A DNA stretch of 37,701 bases from a virus: positions 1 through 37,701 of IMG/VR virus record IMGVR_UViG_3300030107_004269. The stretch is one strand, 5' to 3'. Within the stretch, counting starts at the first letter, position 1. Each line of letters opens with the position of its first letter. Below are positions 1-6,620 of this stretch, in pieces. Under the pieces are notes generated by a model. That model did not search any database. It was not told the DNA's origin and was given only the letters and a program-made list of their open reading frames with translations. Both the position numbers and the translations under genes were made by a program.

Positions 1-20
1 TTAATCAAATTTAATTTAAT

Positions 21-1583
21 ATGGAATACAATCAGCCTAGCGAGATTGTCAAAGATGTAAATTTTGGCGATATTGCAAAAAATAAAGTAATTGCTGGCGT
101 TGAAAAGCTAGCAAAAGCAGTTAAATCAACCTTAGGAGCGTCTGGAAAGTGTGTAATCTATGAAGATGCACGAGGACTTCCGGTCATAACAAAAGACGGT
201 GTAACCGTGGCAGAAAGCGTAGTCTTATTTGACTCGGTTGAAAATATGGGTGCAACCCTTATTAAAGAAGCTGCTAGAAATACAGTGAGAGAAGCAGGTG
301 ACGGTACTACTACAGCTACTGTCCTTGCAGAATCTCTATTAAAGCATGTAAACGATCATAATGATTTAACCATTAGAGAAATAAAAGATGGTATAAAATC
401 AGGTTTAAACAAGGTAAATGATTATCTAGATAAAGTTTCTGTCAAGATCGAAGGCGATATGCTGAAATCTGTTAGTTCAATTAGTTGTAATAATGATGAA
501 GAACTAGGTGAGATTATAGCAGAAGCTTATACTAAAGTAGGTAAAGACGGTGTGGTATTAATGGAAGAGTCTCCAACTGAACAGACGTATGTTGAGGTTG
601 TAGACGGCGTACAAGTAGACTCAGGACTTACATCTCCACACTTTATAACTGAAAAAGATAAACAAATATGCGAGTTAGATAATCCACTTATTCTAATAAT
701 ATCTTCAGAAATACCTAATATAAGAAAAATCCAAAAAATACTAGAGCATGTAATAAAGAATAAACGATCTTTATTAATAGTAGCACCAGTAGATCAACAA
801 GTTAAAGCTGCTCTTCTTATGAACAAGGTTAAAGGTAATATAAAAGTTAATATAATTGACTTACCAGGCTTTGGTCCCACAAAAATAGACACAATAGCAG
901 ATCTTGCTTTTTTAGTAGGTGCTAAAGTATTAAATGAAGAACTTGGAGATGATCTTGATCTTATAGATATAGATTGTTTGGGAGAGGCTTATACAGCTAT
1001 AACAGACGATAAGAACACTATATTAACCATAGATATTCCAGAGGGAGATATAGAAGAAAGAAAAAAGGGAATTGAAAAAACTATTAAGAAGTTAGAAAAA
1101 GATCCATTTTTACAGAAAAAACATAGACAAAGACTAGCTATGTTATCAGGAAGTGTTGGTGTAATAAAAGTAGGTGCTGACTCTAAAGTGGAAATGAAAG
1201 AAAAGAAAGATAGAGTTGAAGACGCTATCTACGCTACAAAAGCCGCTTTGAAAGAAGGTATTGTTCCAGGTGGAGGTGTAGCACTGTTAAATGCTTCGGA
1301 AAAAATCACCGCTAACGCGGTAGGTGAAGAGATACTACTTAAAGCTATTAAATCACCATATAACACTATATTAGATAATGCTGGTATACAAACTTCAACT
1401 CCCATGCAAGAGGGTGAAGGTATAAATGTTATAACTGGAGATCTTGTTAATATGATTGATAAAGGAATAATAGATCCGGTTTTGGTTACAAAATCGGCGC
1501 TCAAAAATGCAGTGAGTGTGGTATCAACGATTATATCTGCAGATTGTGTAATTTCAAATATGAGAATGAATGAGAGCAATTAA
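21..1583 (+). CDS. groL: Phage-encoded GroEL-type chaperonin (Cpn60)
   Basis: A 520-aa group I chaperonin, an ATP-driven folding cage in the cytoplasm. The nucleotide site is intact: ITKDG (D59, E. coli D52), GDGTTTA at 93-99 (D94, E. coli D87), VEDA (D401, E. coli D398), a GGG run at 417-419 and IIDP (D485). The apical domain is recognisable (NIRK near 233, PGFG near 282) but divergent: where E. coli has Y199 and Y203 for substrate and GroES contact, this has L203 and H207, keeping F208. Compared with the usual ~545 residues it lacks the C-terminal GGM tail, ending in NMRMNESN, and has lost about 10 residues in the late equatorial domain. There is a 7-residue N-terminal extension. The start follows an A/T-only leader with no Shine-Dalgarno. 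It overlaps the co-chaperonin gene by 14 bases. It is probably functional and dedicated to phage proteins; the client is inferred. Confidence 0.96.
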   Translation: MEYNQPSEIVKDVNFGDIAKNKVIAGVEKLAKAVKSTLGASGKCVIYEDARGLPVITKDGVTVAESVVLFDSVENMGATLIKEAARNTVREAGDGTTTATVLAESLLKHVNDHNDLTIREIKDGIKSGLNKVNDYLDKVSVKIEGDMLKSVSSISCNNDEELGEIIAEAYTKVGKDGVVLMEESPTEQTYVEVVDGVQVDSGLTSPHFITEKDKQICELDNPLILIISSEIPNIRKIQKILEHVIKNKRSLLIVAPVDQQVKAALLMNKVKGNIKVNIIDLPGFGPTKIDTIADLAFLVGAKVLNEELGDDLDLIDIDCLGEAYTAITDDKNTILTIDIPEGDIEERKKGIEKTIKKLEKDPFLQKKHRQRLAMLSGSVGVIKVGADSKVEMKEKKDRVEDAIYATKAALKEGIVPGGGVALLNASEKITANAVGEEILLKAIKSPYNTILDNAGIQTSTPMQEGEGINVITGDLVNMIDKGIIDPVLVTKSALKNAVSVVSTIISADCVISNMRMNESN

Positions 1584-1827
1584 TCACTATATAATCGTAA
1601 AAAATATAAAAACAGAACTTAAAACAGTTGCTGGCCTAATTATAACTGATAAAACAGATGTTGACAATAGGTATATAAAAGCTGAAGTTATTTCAATAGG
1701 TAACTTAGTTGAAGGAATAAATGAAAAAGATATTGTATATTATGATAAGCATGCTGGTCATGATATACAACACGATAAAATATTATACCGCGTTATCCGC
1801 TCAGGAGACGTGGTATTAATAGATTAA
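1570..1827 (+). CDS. groS: GroES-type co-chaperonin (Cpn10)
   Basis: 85 aa, the lid of the chaperonin cage. It follows the GroES pattern: an N-terminal strand INHYIIVKN, then a mobile-loop region with AGLIIT, where the hydrophobic tripeptide LII replaces the usual IVL that docks on GroEL. Next come AEVISIGN (GroES GEVLAVGN) and EKDIVYYDKHAG (GroES VGDIVIFNDGYG), ending in LYRVIRSGDVVLID (LIMSESDILAIV). The start ATG lies inside the last codons of the groEL-like gene (14-base overlap), so the two are translationally coupled. The order is groEL then groES, the reverse of the standard bacterial operon. It is short but complete. Identification rests on the motif pattern and on this neighbour. Confidence 0.92.
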   Translation: MRAINHYIIVKNIKTELKTVAGLIITDKTDVDNRYIKAEVISIGNLVEGINEKDIVYYDKHAGHDIQHDKILYRVIRSGDVVLID

Positions 1828-1896
1828 ACCTAAACCATAATCCAAAACCCTAAAACCTAAAAACAAAAACAAATTATTAATTAAAAAAAACAAATT
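1823..1896 (+). promoter_or_regulatory. G-free A/C-rich 5' leader
   Basis: About 76 bases, from 1823 to the T of the ATG at 1897, contain no G at all. The first half has repeated CCTAAA/CCCTAAAA-like units and the second half is A/T-rich, ending ACAAATTATG. RNA from it would be nearly structure-free. It precedes a gene with codon use typical of high expression, so it probably acts as an efficient unstructured leader and may contain a promoter. I could not identify a promoter consensus in it. Confidence 0.5.
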
Positions 1897-2664
1897 ATGA
1901 AATTTTTATTATTTCACAATGCTGCTGATGATTCTTACATGAACTCAGTAGAAAATTTTAGAGGAGCTTTCGCTGCTACTGAAACTGTAGATGTTTACTT
2001 TGAGTCACCTATTTCTTCGGCAGGTGTGCCTGCTGCTTATGACAAGATTACATTAGCTTGTACTAACGGCGAAGAAGATAGAGCTGTAGAAGAGTTAGCA
2101 AATGCTATGACAAGAAATTCTAGTGTTATTGTTATCGCTGACGACGTAAACTCTGTTTATGCTTGTCAAAATATTACTTCGGTAACTACTATTGCTAAAG
2201 CATCTGCTGGAGCTGCTAAAAACATTAAGACAATGACAGCTAGTGGTGCTCTTACTGCTGGAGAATCTGGATCAGTTGTTTTACTAAACGCTGCTTCTTT
2301 AGATGTTACTTTACCAGCTGCTAGCGCTGGATTAAACTATAAGTTTATTTTAGGAGTTGATGCTGATGCTTCTAATTCTATACAAGTTAATTCTGGTGAT
2401 TGCTTCTATGGTACTGTAACTGTTGTAAGTACAACTGCGGATAATACAGAGGTACAGCACGTTACAAGAGCTGCTGCACTTGCCGCTCCTGGAAGTTATG
2501 ATTTCCTAGATTTCGAACATGATGTTACTACAATTGGTGGTAAAGCTGGAGATGTGATTGAAATCACTGCTGATTCTGGAGGTGGTTCTGGTGCGTGGCA
2601 TGTTGACGCTACATTAACTATGGACGGAGATCCAGGTACTATTGCAGTTATCAACGCTGGTTAA
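1897..2664 (+). CDS. Putative abundant virion structural protein
   Basis: 255 aa, family not recognised with certainty. The N-terminal ~95 residues form one apparent alpha/beta domain (start MKFLLFHNAADDSYMNSVENF, later VIVIADDVNSVYA). From about residue 110 on it is Gly/Ala/Thr/Ser-rich and beta-like, as in capsid decoration or fibre proteins. Codon use is distinctive: GCT, GGT, ACT and TCT dominate and ATA is almost absent, matching the major capsid gene and unlike the terminase or portal, which points to very high expression. It has its own G-free leader. There is no signal peptide or membrane segment. A head decoration protein is my preferred reading; a fibre or minor capsid component is possible. 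Confidence 0.7.
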   Translation: MKFLLFHNAADDSYMNSVENFRGAFAATETVDVYFESPISSAGVPAAYDKITLACTNGEEDRAVEELANAMTRNSSVIVIADDVNSVYACQNITSVTTIAKASAGAAKNIKTMTASGALTAGESGSVVLLNAASLDVTLPAASAGLNYKFILGVDADASNSIQVNSGDCFYGTVTVVSTTADNTEVQHVTRAAALAAPGSYDFLDFEHDVTTIGGKAGDVIEITADSGGGSGAWHVDATLTMDGDPGTIAVINAG

Positions 2665-2667
2665 TAG

Positions 2668-3108
2668 TTGAGATTAACCGCGCAGGATTTGCGTGATATG
2701 AATATCCTTAAGTATTACAGGCTCACTAGAAAGTGGGTCTGTAAAACTTACGGGTTAAAAGATGCAGATTTAGAATTATTAATTTATTTAGATTGTAAAG
2801 GAAGATTTACACGAAAAGAGTTTATAGATGGAGTTTACACATATTCATGGGATAAACAAAGATGGGAGAGACTAAGACAAGATGGTTGGATAGAAACTTG
2901 GAGACATCGCAATAGAACTACTATTAAATACTCCGTGTTCAAAACATCTTTTAAATGCTCTCAGATGATAAGTAGAATTTACAGAATACTTTTAGGCGAG
3001 GAAGATCTTCCTGTGTCAGAAAGAAGTATATTTTATAATAACAAGTCATATACAGATAAAGTTTATAACAAAGCTATAGATGATATGATAAAAGACAAAA
3101 ACAGATAA
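2668..3108 (+). CDS. Winged-helix (MarR-like) DNA-binding protein candidate
   Basis: 146 aa from a TTG at 2668, four bases after the preceding stop; an in-frame ATG at 2698 would give a protein 10 residues shorter. I prefer TTG because the residues it adds, RLTAQDLRDM, continue a plausible helix. The pattern suits a small winged-helix fold: helices at about 8-30 and 35-50 (GLKDADLELLIYLDC), then FTRKEF, a basic recognition-like helix KQRWERLRQDGWIE, and a beta wing RHRNRTTIKYSVFK. The C-terminal third is basic and helical. It is the only regulator-like protein in the window and could control the structural genes or bind packaged DNA. No ligand site is visible. Confidence 0.6.
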   Translation: MRLTAQDLRDMNILKYYRLTRKWVCKTYGLKDADLELLIYLDCKGRFTRKEFIDGVYTYSWDKQRWERLRQDGWIETWRHRNRTTIKYSVFKTSFKCSQMISRIYRILLGEEDLPVSERSIFYNNKSYTDKVYNKAIDDMIKDKNR

Positions 3109-3112
3109 AATT

Positions 3113-3451
3113 ATGCCTAAATTTCCAAAAAACACAAGCCCAGCTATGTATAAGTCAGCTCCATTTAAACAAAAAAATAGAAAAAAATTATTTGATTTTA
3201 AAGGATATATAAAAGGAGAGCAGGGTTTAATTCCAGACATTAAAGGTGAATCTACTAAAAGTACAGCTGAAGGAATAATAGAAAAAGGTAAAAAAATTGG
3301 TCGTAAAGTTGAACTTGCATTAAGTTCTGGGGGTTACAGCAATACATACAAAGCAAGCCATGAAGGCATGTTTCCAGACGCAAAAATAAATCAACCAAGA
3401 TTTTCTGCTGAAAAGAAAGAACTACTTAAAAAATCAAAATATTTTAAATAA
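3113..3451 (+). CDS. Small basic hypothetical protein
   Basis: 112 aa, lysine-rich and low in hydrophobic residues, probably largely disordered. The N-terminus is Pro/Lys-rich (MPKFPKNTSPAMYKSAPFK), followed by lysine runs and a C-terminal KKELLKKSKYF. A YKASHEGMF segment near residues 79-87 is echoed by DASHEGLM in the 66-aa protein downstream. The start is preceded by ATAAAATT, a typical start context for this phage. It sits one base upstream of the metallopeptidase-like gene. No known domain is recognised; a minor virion or nucleic-acid-associated protein is possible. Confidence 0.6.
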   Translation: MPKFPKNTSPAMYKSAPFKQKNRKKLFDFKGYIKGEQGLIPDIKGESTKSTAEGIIEKGKKIGRKVELALSSGGYSNTYKASHEGMFPDAKINQPRFSAEKKELLKKSKYFK

Positions 3452-3883
3452 ATGGGATTTAAACTAGGAACAGAGAGAGGTAACTATGCCGTAAGTGGTG
3501 AAGTTAAGACTAAAATGAGATTTCACCAAAACTCTGGAGAACCAGATGTGTCTGTGCCTGGAACACCTGTTATTAGAAAAGACTTAGGACCTAATATAGG
3601 TGGAGAGGCTAATATGGATGGAAGTATATATCTTAGTAATAAAATAAAGCCAGGTAGTTTTGAAGAAGGACAAATAATAAGTCATGAAATGAGACATGCT
3701 ACTGACATGCAAATAGGTAAATTAGCATATACTGATGATTATATAAAGTATAATGGAGAAACTTTTCCAAGAAAAACTATAAACGGTAAAGATATGATAT
3801 ATTGTGATGGAGAATGGAAAGAGGCTGGTAGTCATGATTTTCCTTGGGAAAACGAAGCAAATAACGGAAATGGAGATATTTAA
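3452..3883 (+). CDS. Zincin-like small metallopeptidase candidate
   Basis: 143 aa. The central helix IISHEMRHATDM carries an HExxH zinc-binding motif (H78, E79, H82). Downstream acidic residues in PWENEA (E133, E135) could supply a third ligand, as in gluzincins. Between them are short beta-type strands (DDYIKYNGETF, GKDMIYCDGEW). There is no signal peptide or membrane segment. It lies between a small basic protein and two small membrane proteins including a holin, so a role in lysis or cell-envelope degradation is possible; a maturation protease is the alternative, since no prohead protease is recognised elsewhere in the window. Zinc ligation is inferred from the motif only. Confidence 0.6.
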   Translation: MGFKLGTERGNYAVSGEVKTKMRFHQNSGEPDVSVPGTPVIRKDLGPNIGGEANMDGSIYLSNKIKPGSFEEGQIISHEMRHATDMQIGKLAYTDDYIKYNGETFPRKTINGKDMIYCDGEWKEAGSHDFPWENEANNGNGDI

Positions 3884-4082
3884 AGATAATAACGAGTGGA
3901 ATGAAAAATCCGTTGTAGGATTCATTGCATTTGCAATAATGTGTGTGATTATGATAGTAGATCTCATAACTGGCTGGTTAGGAAGAGATCTAATGATAAA
4001 TGAGTTTGTATACGATTCTTTTGTACTAGTGGTGCTTGGATGCTTTGGTATAAGTGGAATGGAAAAATTCGCTAAGAAATAA
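3870..4082 (+). CDS. Small two-helix membrane protein, holin/antiholin-like
   Basis: 70 aa from the ATG at 3870, which overlaps the end of the metallopeptidase-like gene by 14 bases. A longer in-frame start at 3804 would add residues lying wholly inside that gene and is unlikely. The protein has a charged N-terminus (MEIFKDNNEWNEKS), a membrane segment at about 14-33, a short polar loop, a second segment at about 46-63, and a basic tail MEKFAKK. Size and topology suit a small holin, antiholin or accessory membrane protein. It lies 216 bases upstream of the better holin candidate at 4299. Confidence 0.65.
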   Translation: MEIFKDNNEWNEKSVVGFIAFAIMCVIMIVDLITGWLGRDLMINEFVYDSFVLVVLGCFGISGMEKFAKK

Positions 4083-4094
4083 TAAATAACAATT

Positions 4095-4295
4095 ATGGGG
4101 TATAAAATGAATAAAACTAACTCAACTTTTGATTTTGGATCAACAAATCAAGATTTGAATAAGGCAAAGAAAAAAGCTAGAAAAAACGTTGCAAGTTCTA
4201 TATTTATGGAAGATGCAAGTCATGAGGGGCTTATGAGTAAAGGTAAAAAACTCCATCGAGCTTTTAAAGAAATTCAAGGATATACAGATTATTAA
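4095..4295 (+). CDS. Small basic hypothetical protein
   Basis: 66 aa, highly basic, with a lysine/arginine cluster NKAKKKARKN near residues 22-31 and a second basic region GKKLHRAFKE. It contains DASHEGLM, similar to the ASHEGMF segment of the 112-aa protein at 3113. It starts after AATAACAATT, the usual A/T-rich start context here. No domain is recognised. It lies between the two membrane-protein genes. Confidence 0.55.
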   Translation: MGYKMNKTNSTFDFGSTNQDLNKAKKKARKNVASSIFMEDASHEGLMSKGKKLHRAFKEIQGYTDY

Positions 4296-4298
4296 AGT

Positions 4299-4685
4299 AT
4301 GCTAGGTAAAATATTTTCAAGTGGTGCAGCGGACCTAGTAAAAGGTGTTGGAAGTGTGATAGATAATTTACACACATCTGGTGAAGAAAAACTTGCTGCA
4401 GAAAACAAAATAAAAGAATTAATAGCCAACTATGAAGTTGAGATGGAAAAGAACATTACATCTCGCTGGAAAGCAGATATGAATAGTGATTCGTGGCTAA
4501 GCAAAAATGTTCGACCACTAGTATTAATATTTTTAGTAGTATGTACAATGCTACTTATATTTATTGATGCTGGTAAACTTAACTTTAACGTAAAAGACTC
4601 TTATGTAGATCTTTTACAATTAGTATTAATAACTGTGATCGGTGCTTATTTTGGCGGACGATCATTTGAAAAAAGAAAAAAATAA
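4299..4685 (+). CDS. Holin, 3TM/GTA-type
   Basis: 128 aa. An N-terminal amphipathic region (MLGKIFSSGAADLVKGVGSV) precedes a charged helical stretch (EEKLAAENKIKELIANYEVE). Then comes the hallmark SWLSKNVRPL leading into a membrane segment at about 71-90, a polar loop, a second segment at about 103-120, and a basic tail RSFEKRKK. This layout matches the 'holin of 3TMs' family known from gene transfer agents and many phages: inner-membrane proteins that permeabilise the membrane at lysis. No endolysin or spanin is recognised next to it, apart from the possible metallopeptidase at 3452. The family call comes from motif and topology, not from a search. Confidence 0.78.
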   Translation: MLGKIFSSGAADLVKGVGSVIDNLHTSGEEKLAAENKIKELIANYEVEMEKNITSRWKADMNSDSWLSKNVRPLVLIFLVVCTMLLIFIDAGKLNFNVKDSYVDLLQLVLITVIGAYFGGRSFEKRKK

Positions 4686-4689
4686 AATT

Positions 4690-5517
4690 ATGGGACAATA
4701 TTTAGCAACAGTAAGACCTCGTATAGACACTGCGATTGCAACTGCTTACGCTCAACACGATTTACTATTTGACTGGCATAGATTTGAAATACCAATGGGT
4801 GAGGCTTGTATAAAAAGTTTTAATATAATAATGCCAGGTACTAATGGATCCGCTGGAAATGAGGTGGATTTTACATTTTTTATAGCAAGAAGTGTTAATG
4901 GTGCTGCTCCACCTTCTTTAGGAACTGCTAACGCCGCTACTAATAACGCAGCTGGTAAAATAGCTTTTGCAGGAGCCAAAAATCATATTGTATATTCTCA
5001 AGTAATAGATGCATCTCTTATGGCTAGTGCGTCTACATATACTCAAAGTTATGAGATATATACTTCCGCAACTATGAATACTGTAGGTGGTACTCAAGCC
5101 GCGCAAGTTGCAAACGCTTTACAACCTGGTGGTGTTAATATAGGTAACTCAACTTATCCTGGTAATTACAACAATTCAACATCACAACCAGGTATGCAAA
5201 GTTTTTGGATTGCAGCTATTACTAATGGAGCGCATGACTTTGGTACGGGCATAGCGTTAAATCAAGCTGGTGATCAAGCAGCAGTAGCTTTAAGTACAAC
5301 TAGTGAAACAACTTTAACTATAGATGGTACAGATGCTGACGATGTGCTTTCGGTAGGAGATGAATTAATCGCTGCTGATGGTGCAAAAATAGGTAAAGTT
5401 ACAGCTATTATAGATGCGGATAGCTTTAAAGTAGATCACGTTGAAGAAGCGTTAGAAGATGACGATGAAATATGCGTTAGGAATCCGATTATATTTAACT
5501 TCGGAATAGAATATTAA
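4690..5517 (+). CDS. Putative virion surface/decoration protein
   Basis: 275 aa from the ATG at 4690 (MGQYLATVRPRIDTAIATAY). That start follows AAAATT, the phage's usual context; an in-frame ATG at 4642 lies inside the holin gene and is rejected. The body is Ala/Asn/Thr/Gly-rich, with many predicted strands and no membrane segment, as in virion structural proteins. Residues ~205-265 form a small beta module with the pattern VGDELIAADGAKIGKVTAII followed by DADSFKV, similar in spacing to modules in the major capsid protein and the 668-aa fibre protein. It lies between the holin and the packaging genes. The exact virion position is unknown. Confidence 0.65.
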   Translation: MGQYLATVRPRIDTAIATAYAQHDLLFDWHRFEIPMGEACIKSFNIIMPGTNGSAGNEVDFTFFIARSVNGAAPPSLGTANAATNNAAGKIAFAGAKNHIVYSQVIDASLMASASTYTQSYEIYTSATMNTVGGTQAAQVANALQPGGVNIGNSTYPGNYNNSTSQPGMQSFWIAAITNGAHDFGTGIALNQAGDQAAVALSTTSETTLTIDGTDADDVLSVGDELIAADGAKIGKVTAIIDADSFKVDHVEEALEDDDEICVRNPIIFNFGIEY

Positions 5518-5546
5518 AAACAAATTAACTTAAATTAAATAAAATT

Positions 5547-5834
5547 ATGGCAAAAAGAAAAACACCTAAGGTGAAAGACCTTAGACCAGAAACTGTAACT
5601 GATGAACAGTTAAAGAAAATCCAAACATATGTAAGTAGTATTAATAGGTATCAATTAGAAATTGGTGCAACAGAAGTGAGAAAGTCACAACTACTAAATG
5701 TTGTTAATGGATTACATAAAAACATGGAAGTTATGCAAAAAGAACTACATGAAGAATACGGTACTACAGATATTGATATTAATACTGGTACTTTAAAATA
5801 TCCAGAAAATGGCGAAACTGATAAGAAAGATTAG
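5547..5834 (+). CDS. Small coiled-coil protein of the packaging cluster
   Basis: 95 aa. A basic N-terminus (MAKRKTPKVKDLRPE) leads into an almost continuous helix from ~18 to ~75 with heptad-like hydrophobic spacing (EQLKKIQTYV, RKSQLLNVVNGLHKNMEVMQ), then HEEYGTTDIDINTGTLKYPE and a charged tail. Its leader is a G-free A/T-rich stretch ending AAAATT. It overlaps the next gene by 26 bases. It probably oligomerises; a role in head assembly or packaging is suggested only by the neighbouring terminase genes. Confidence 0.65.
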   Translation: MAKRKTPKVKDLRPETVTDEQLKKIQTYVSSINRYQLEIGATEVRKSQLLNVVNGLHKNMEVMQKELHEEYGTTDIDINTGTLKYPENGETDKKD

Positions 5835-6030
5835 TGTAGGTAAAGATTACAAAACAGATGCCATGCATTATTCTGTTGGTCAAGAAGTTTATGGAGGTCA
5901 TACTATTTGTGATATATTAGAAGAAGAAGACAAGTATTCTATATATATTAGAAAAGAAAGCAATGTTATACCTTGGAAAGACTTTAATAAAAACATGGCT
6001 ATATCTATTGAGTATAATTTAGAATACTAA
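5809..6030 (+). CDS. Small beta-rich hypothetical protein
   Basis: 73 aa. The start ATG lies 26 bases inside the preceding gene; the next in-frame ATG (5863) would remove the RKISVGKDYK segment, so 5809 is preferred. Alternating hydrophobic residues (YSVGQEVYGGHTICDILEEE, KYSIYIRK) suggest a small beta-barrel or SH3-like fold, ending in a charged segment WKDFNKNMAISIEYNLEY. Its stop TAA shares its last base with the next ATG, so it is tightly coupled to the tandem GroES-like gene. No known function is recognised. Confidence 0.6.
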   Translation: MAKLIRKISVGKDYKTDAMHYSVGQEVYGGHTICDILEEEDKYSIYIRKESNVIPWKDFNKNMAISIEYNLEY

Positions 6031-6620
6031 TGAAAAGTGTTTACAACTTTGTTGTAAAACCAAAAGGAGATAGATACAACAATAAAAAGAAGATTGGAGA
6101 TTCAGAGTTAATACTTAACACTGAAATCTTCAATCATCAATACGTTAATAGAGAAGCTATTGTTACATCAACTCCTATTATTGGTGATACAGATATAAAA
6201 ACTAATGATACGGTTTTAGTACATCATAATGTGTTTCGTAGATGGCACAACCAACACGGTGTAGAAAAAAACAGTAGAAGTTATTTTGATAAAGATACTT
6301 ATTTAATATCAAAAGATCAGATCTTTTTATATAAAAGAGATGGAAAATGGAATGCACCAAATGGATATTGTTTTGTACAACCAATAAAAGACGTTAATCA
6401 ATTCAATCCAAATATAGAAAAACCACTAGTTGGTATAGTTAAATATTCAGATGGCAGTGTTAATGTTGGTGATTTAGTTGGGTTTGACCCTAGATCTGAA
6501 TATGAATTTATTGTTGACAAACAAAGATTATATAGAGTTTTATCAAATTTAATTACAATCAAATATGAATATCAAGGAAACGAAGAAGCGTATAATCCAA
6601 GCTGGGCACAAAGCAGTTGA
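6030..6620 (+). CDS. Tandem GroES-like-domain protein candidate
   Basis: 196 aa that appear to hold two GroES-type folds. Domain 1 (~1-103): strand VYNFVVKPKG, a long mobile-loop-like insert with KIGDSELILNTEI, then REAIVTSTP, IKTNDTVLVHHNVFR and DTYLISKDQIFLYK. These line up with GroES R-V-I-V-K, GGIVL, GEVLAVG, VKVGDIVIFND and VLIMSESDILAIV. Domain 2 (~108-182): GYCFVQPIK, a short loop, PLVGIVKYSDGSVNVGDLVGF, then RLYRVLSNLITIKYE, close to LYRVIRSGDVVLID in the phage GroES at 1570. The tail is EEAYNPSWAQSS. It starts on the stop of the upstream gene and runs 56 bases into the TerS candidate. Tandem GroES proteins are known as plastid Cpn20. The fold is inferred by manual alignment; function is untested. 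Confidence 0.6.
   Translation: MKSVYNFVVKPKGDRYNNKKKIGDSELILNTEIFNHQYVNREAIVTSTPIIGDTDIKTNDTVLVHHNVFRRWHNQHGVEKNSRSYFDKDTYLISKDQIFLYKRDGKWNAPNGYCFVQPIKDVNQFNPNIEKPLVGIVKYSDGSVNVGDLVGFDPRSEYEFIVDKQRLYRVLSNLITIKYEYQGNEEAYNPSWAQSS

Noticed and set aside
1229-1579. Minus-strand open frame of 116 codons opposite groEL
   Set aside because: It mirrors a strongly conserved chaperonin region, has low-complexity hydrophobic/Ser content and no start context. It is a shadow of the real gene.
1828-1870. CCTAAA-like telomere or terminal repeat
   Set aside because: The units are irregular and few and lie in a gene leader, so base composition is a sufficient explanation.
3804-3869. Longer start for the 70-aa membrane protein
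   Set aside because: The extra residues lie wholly within the metallopeptidase-like gene; the ATG at 3870 gives a normal short charged N-terminus before the first membrane helix.
4642-4689. Upstream start for the 275-aa structural gene
   Set aside because: It would add 16 residues (MLILADDHLKKEKNKI) read from inside the holin gene. The ATG at 4690 has the typical AAAATT context.
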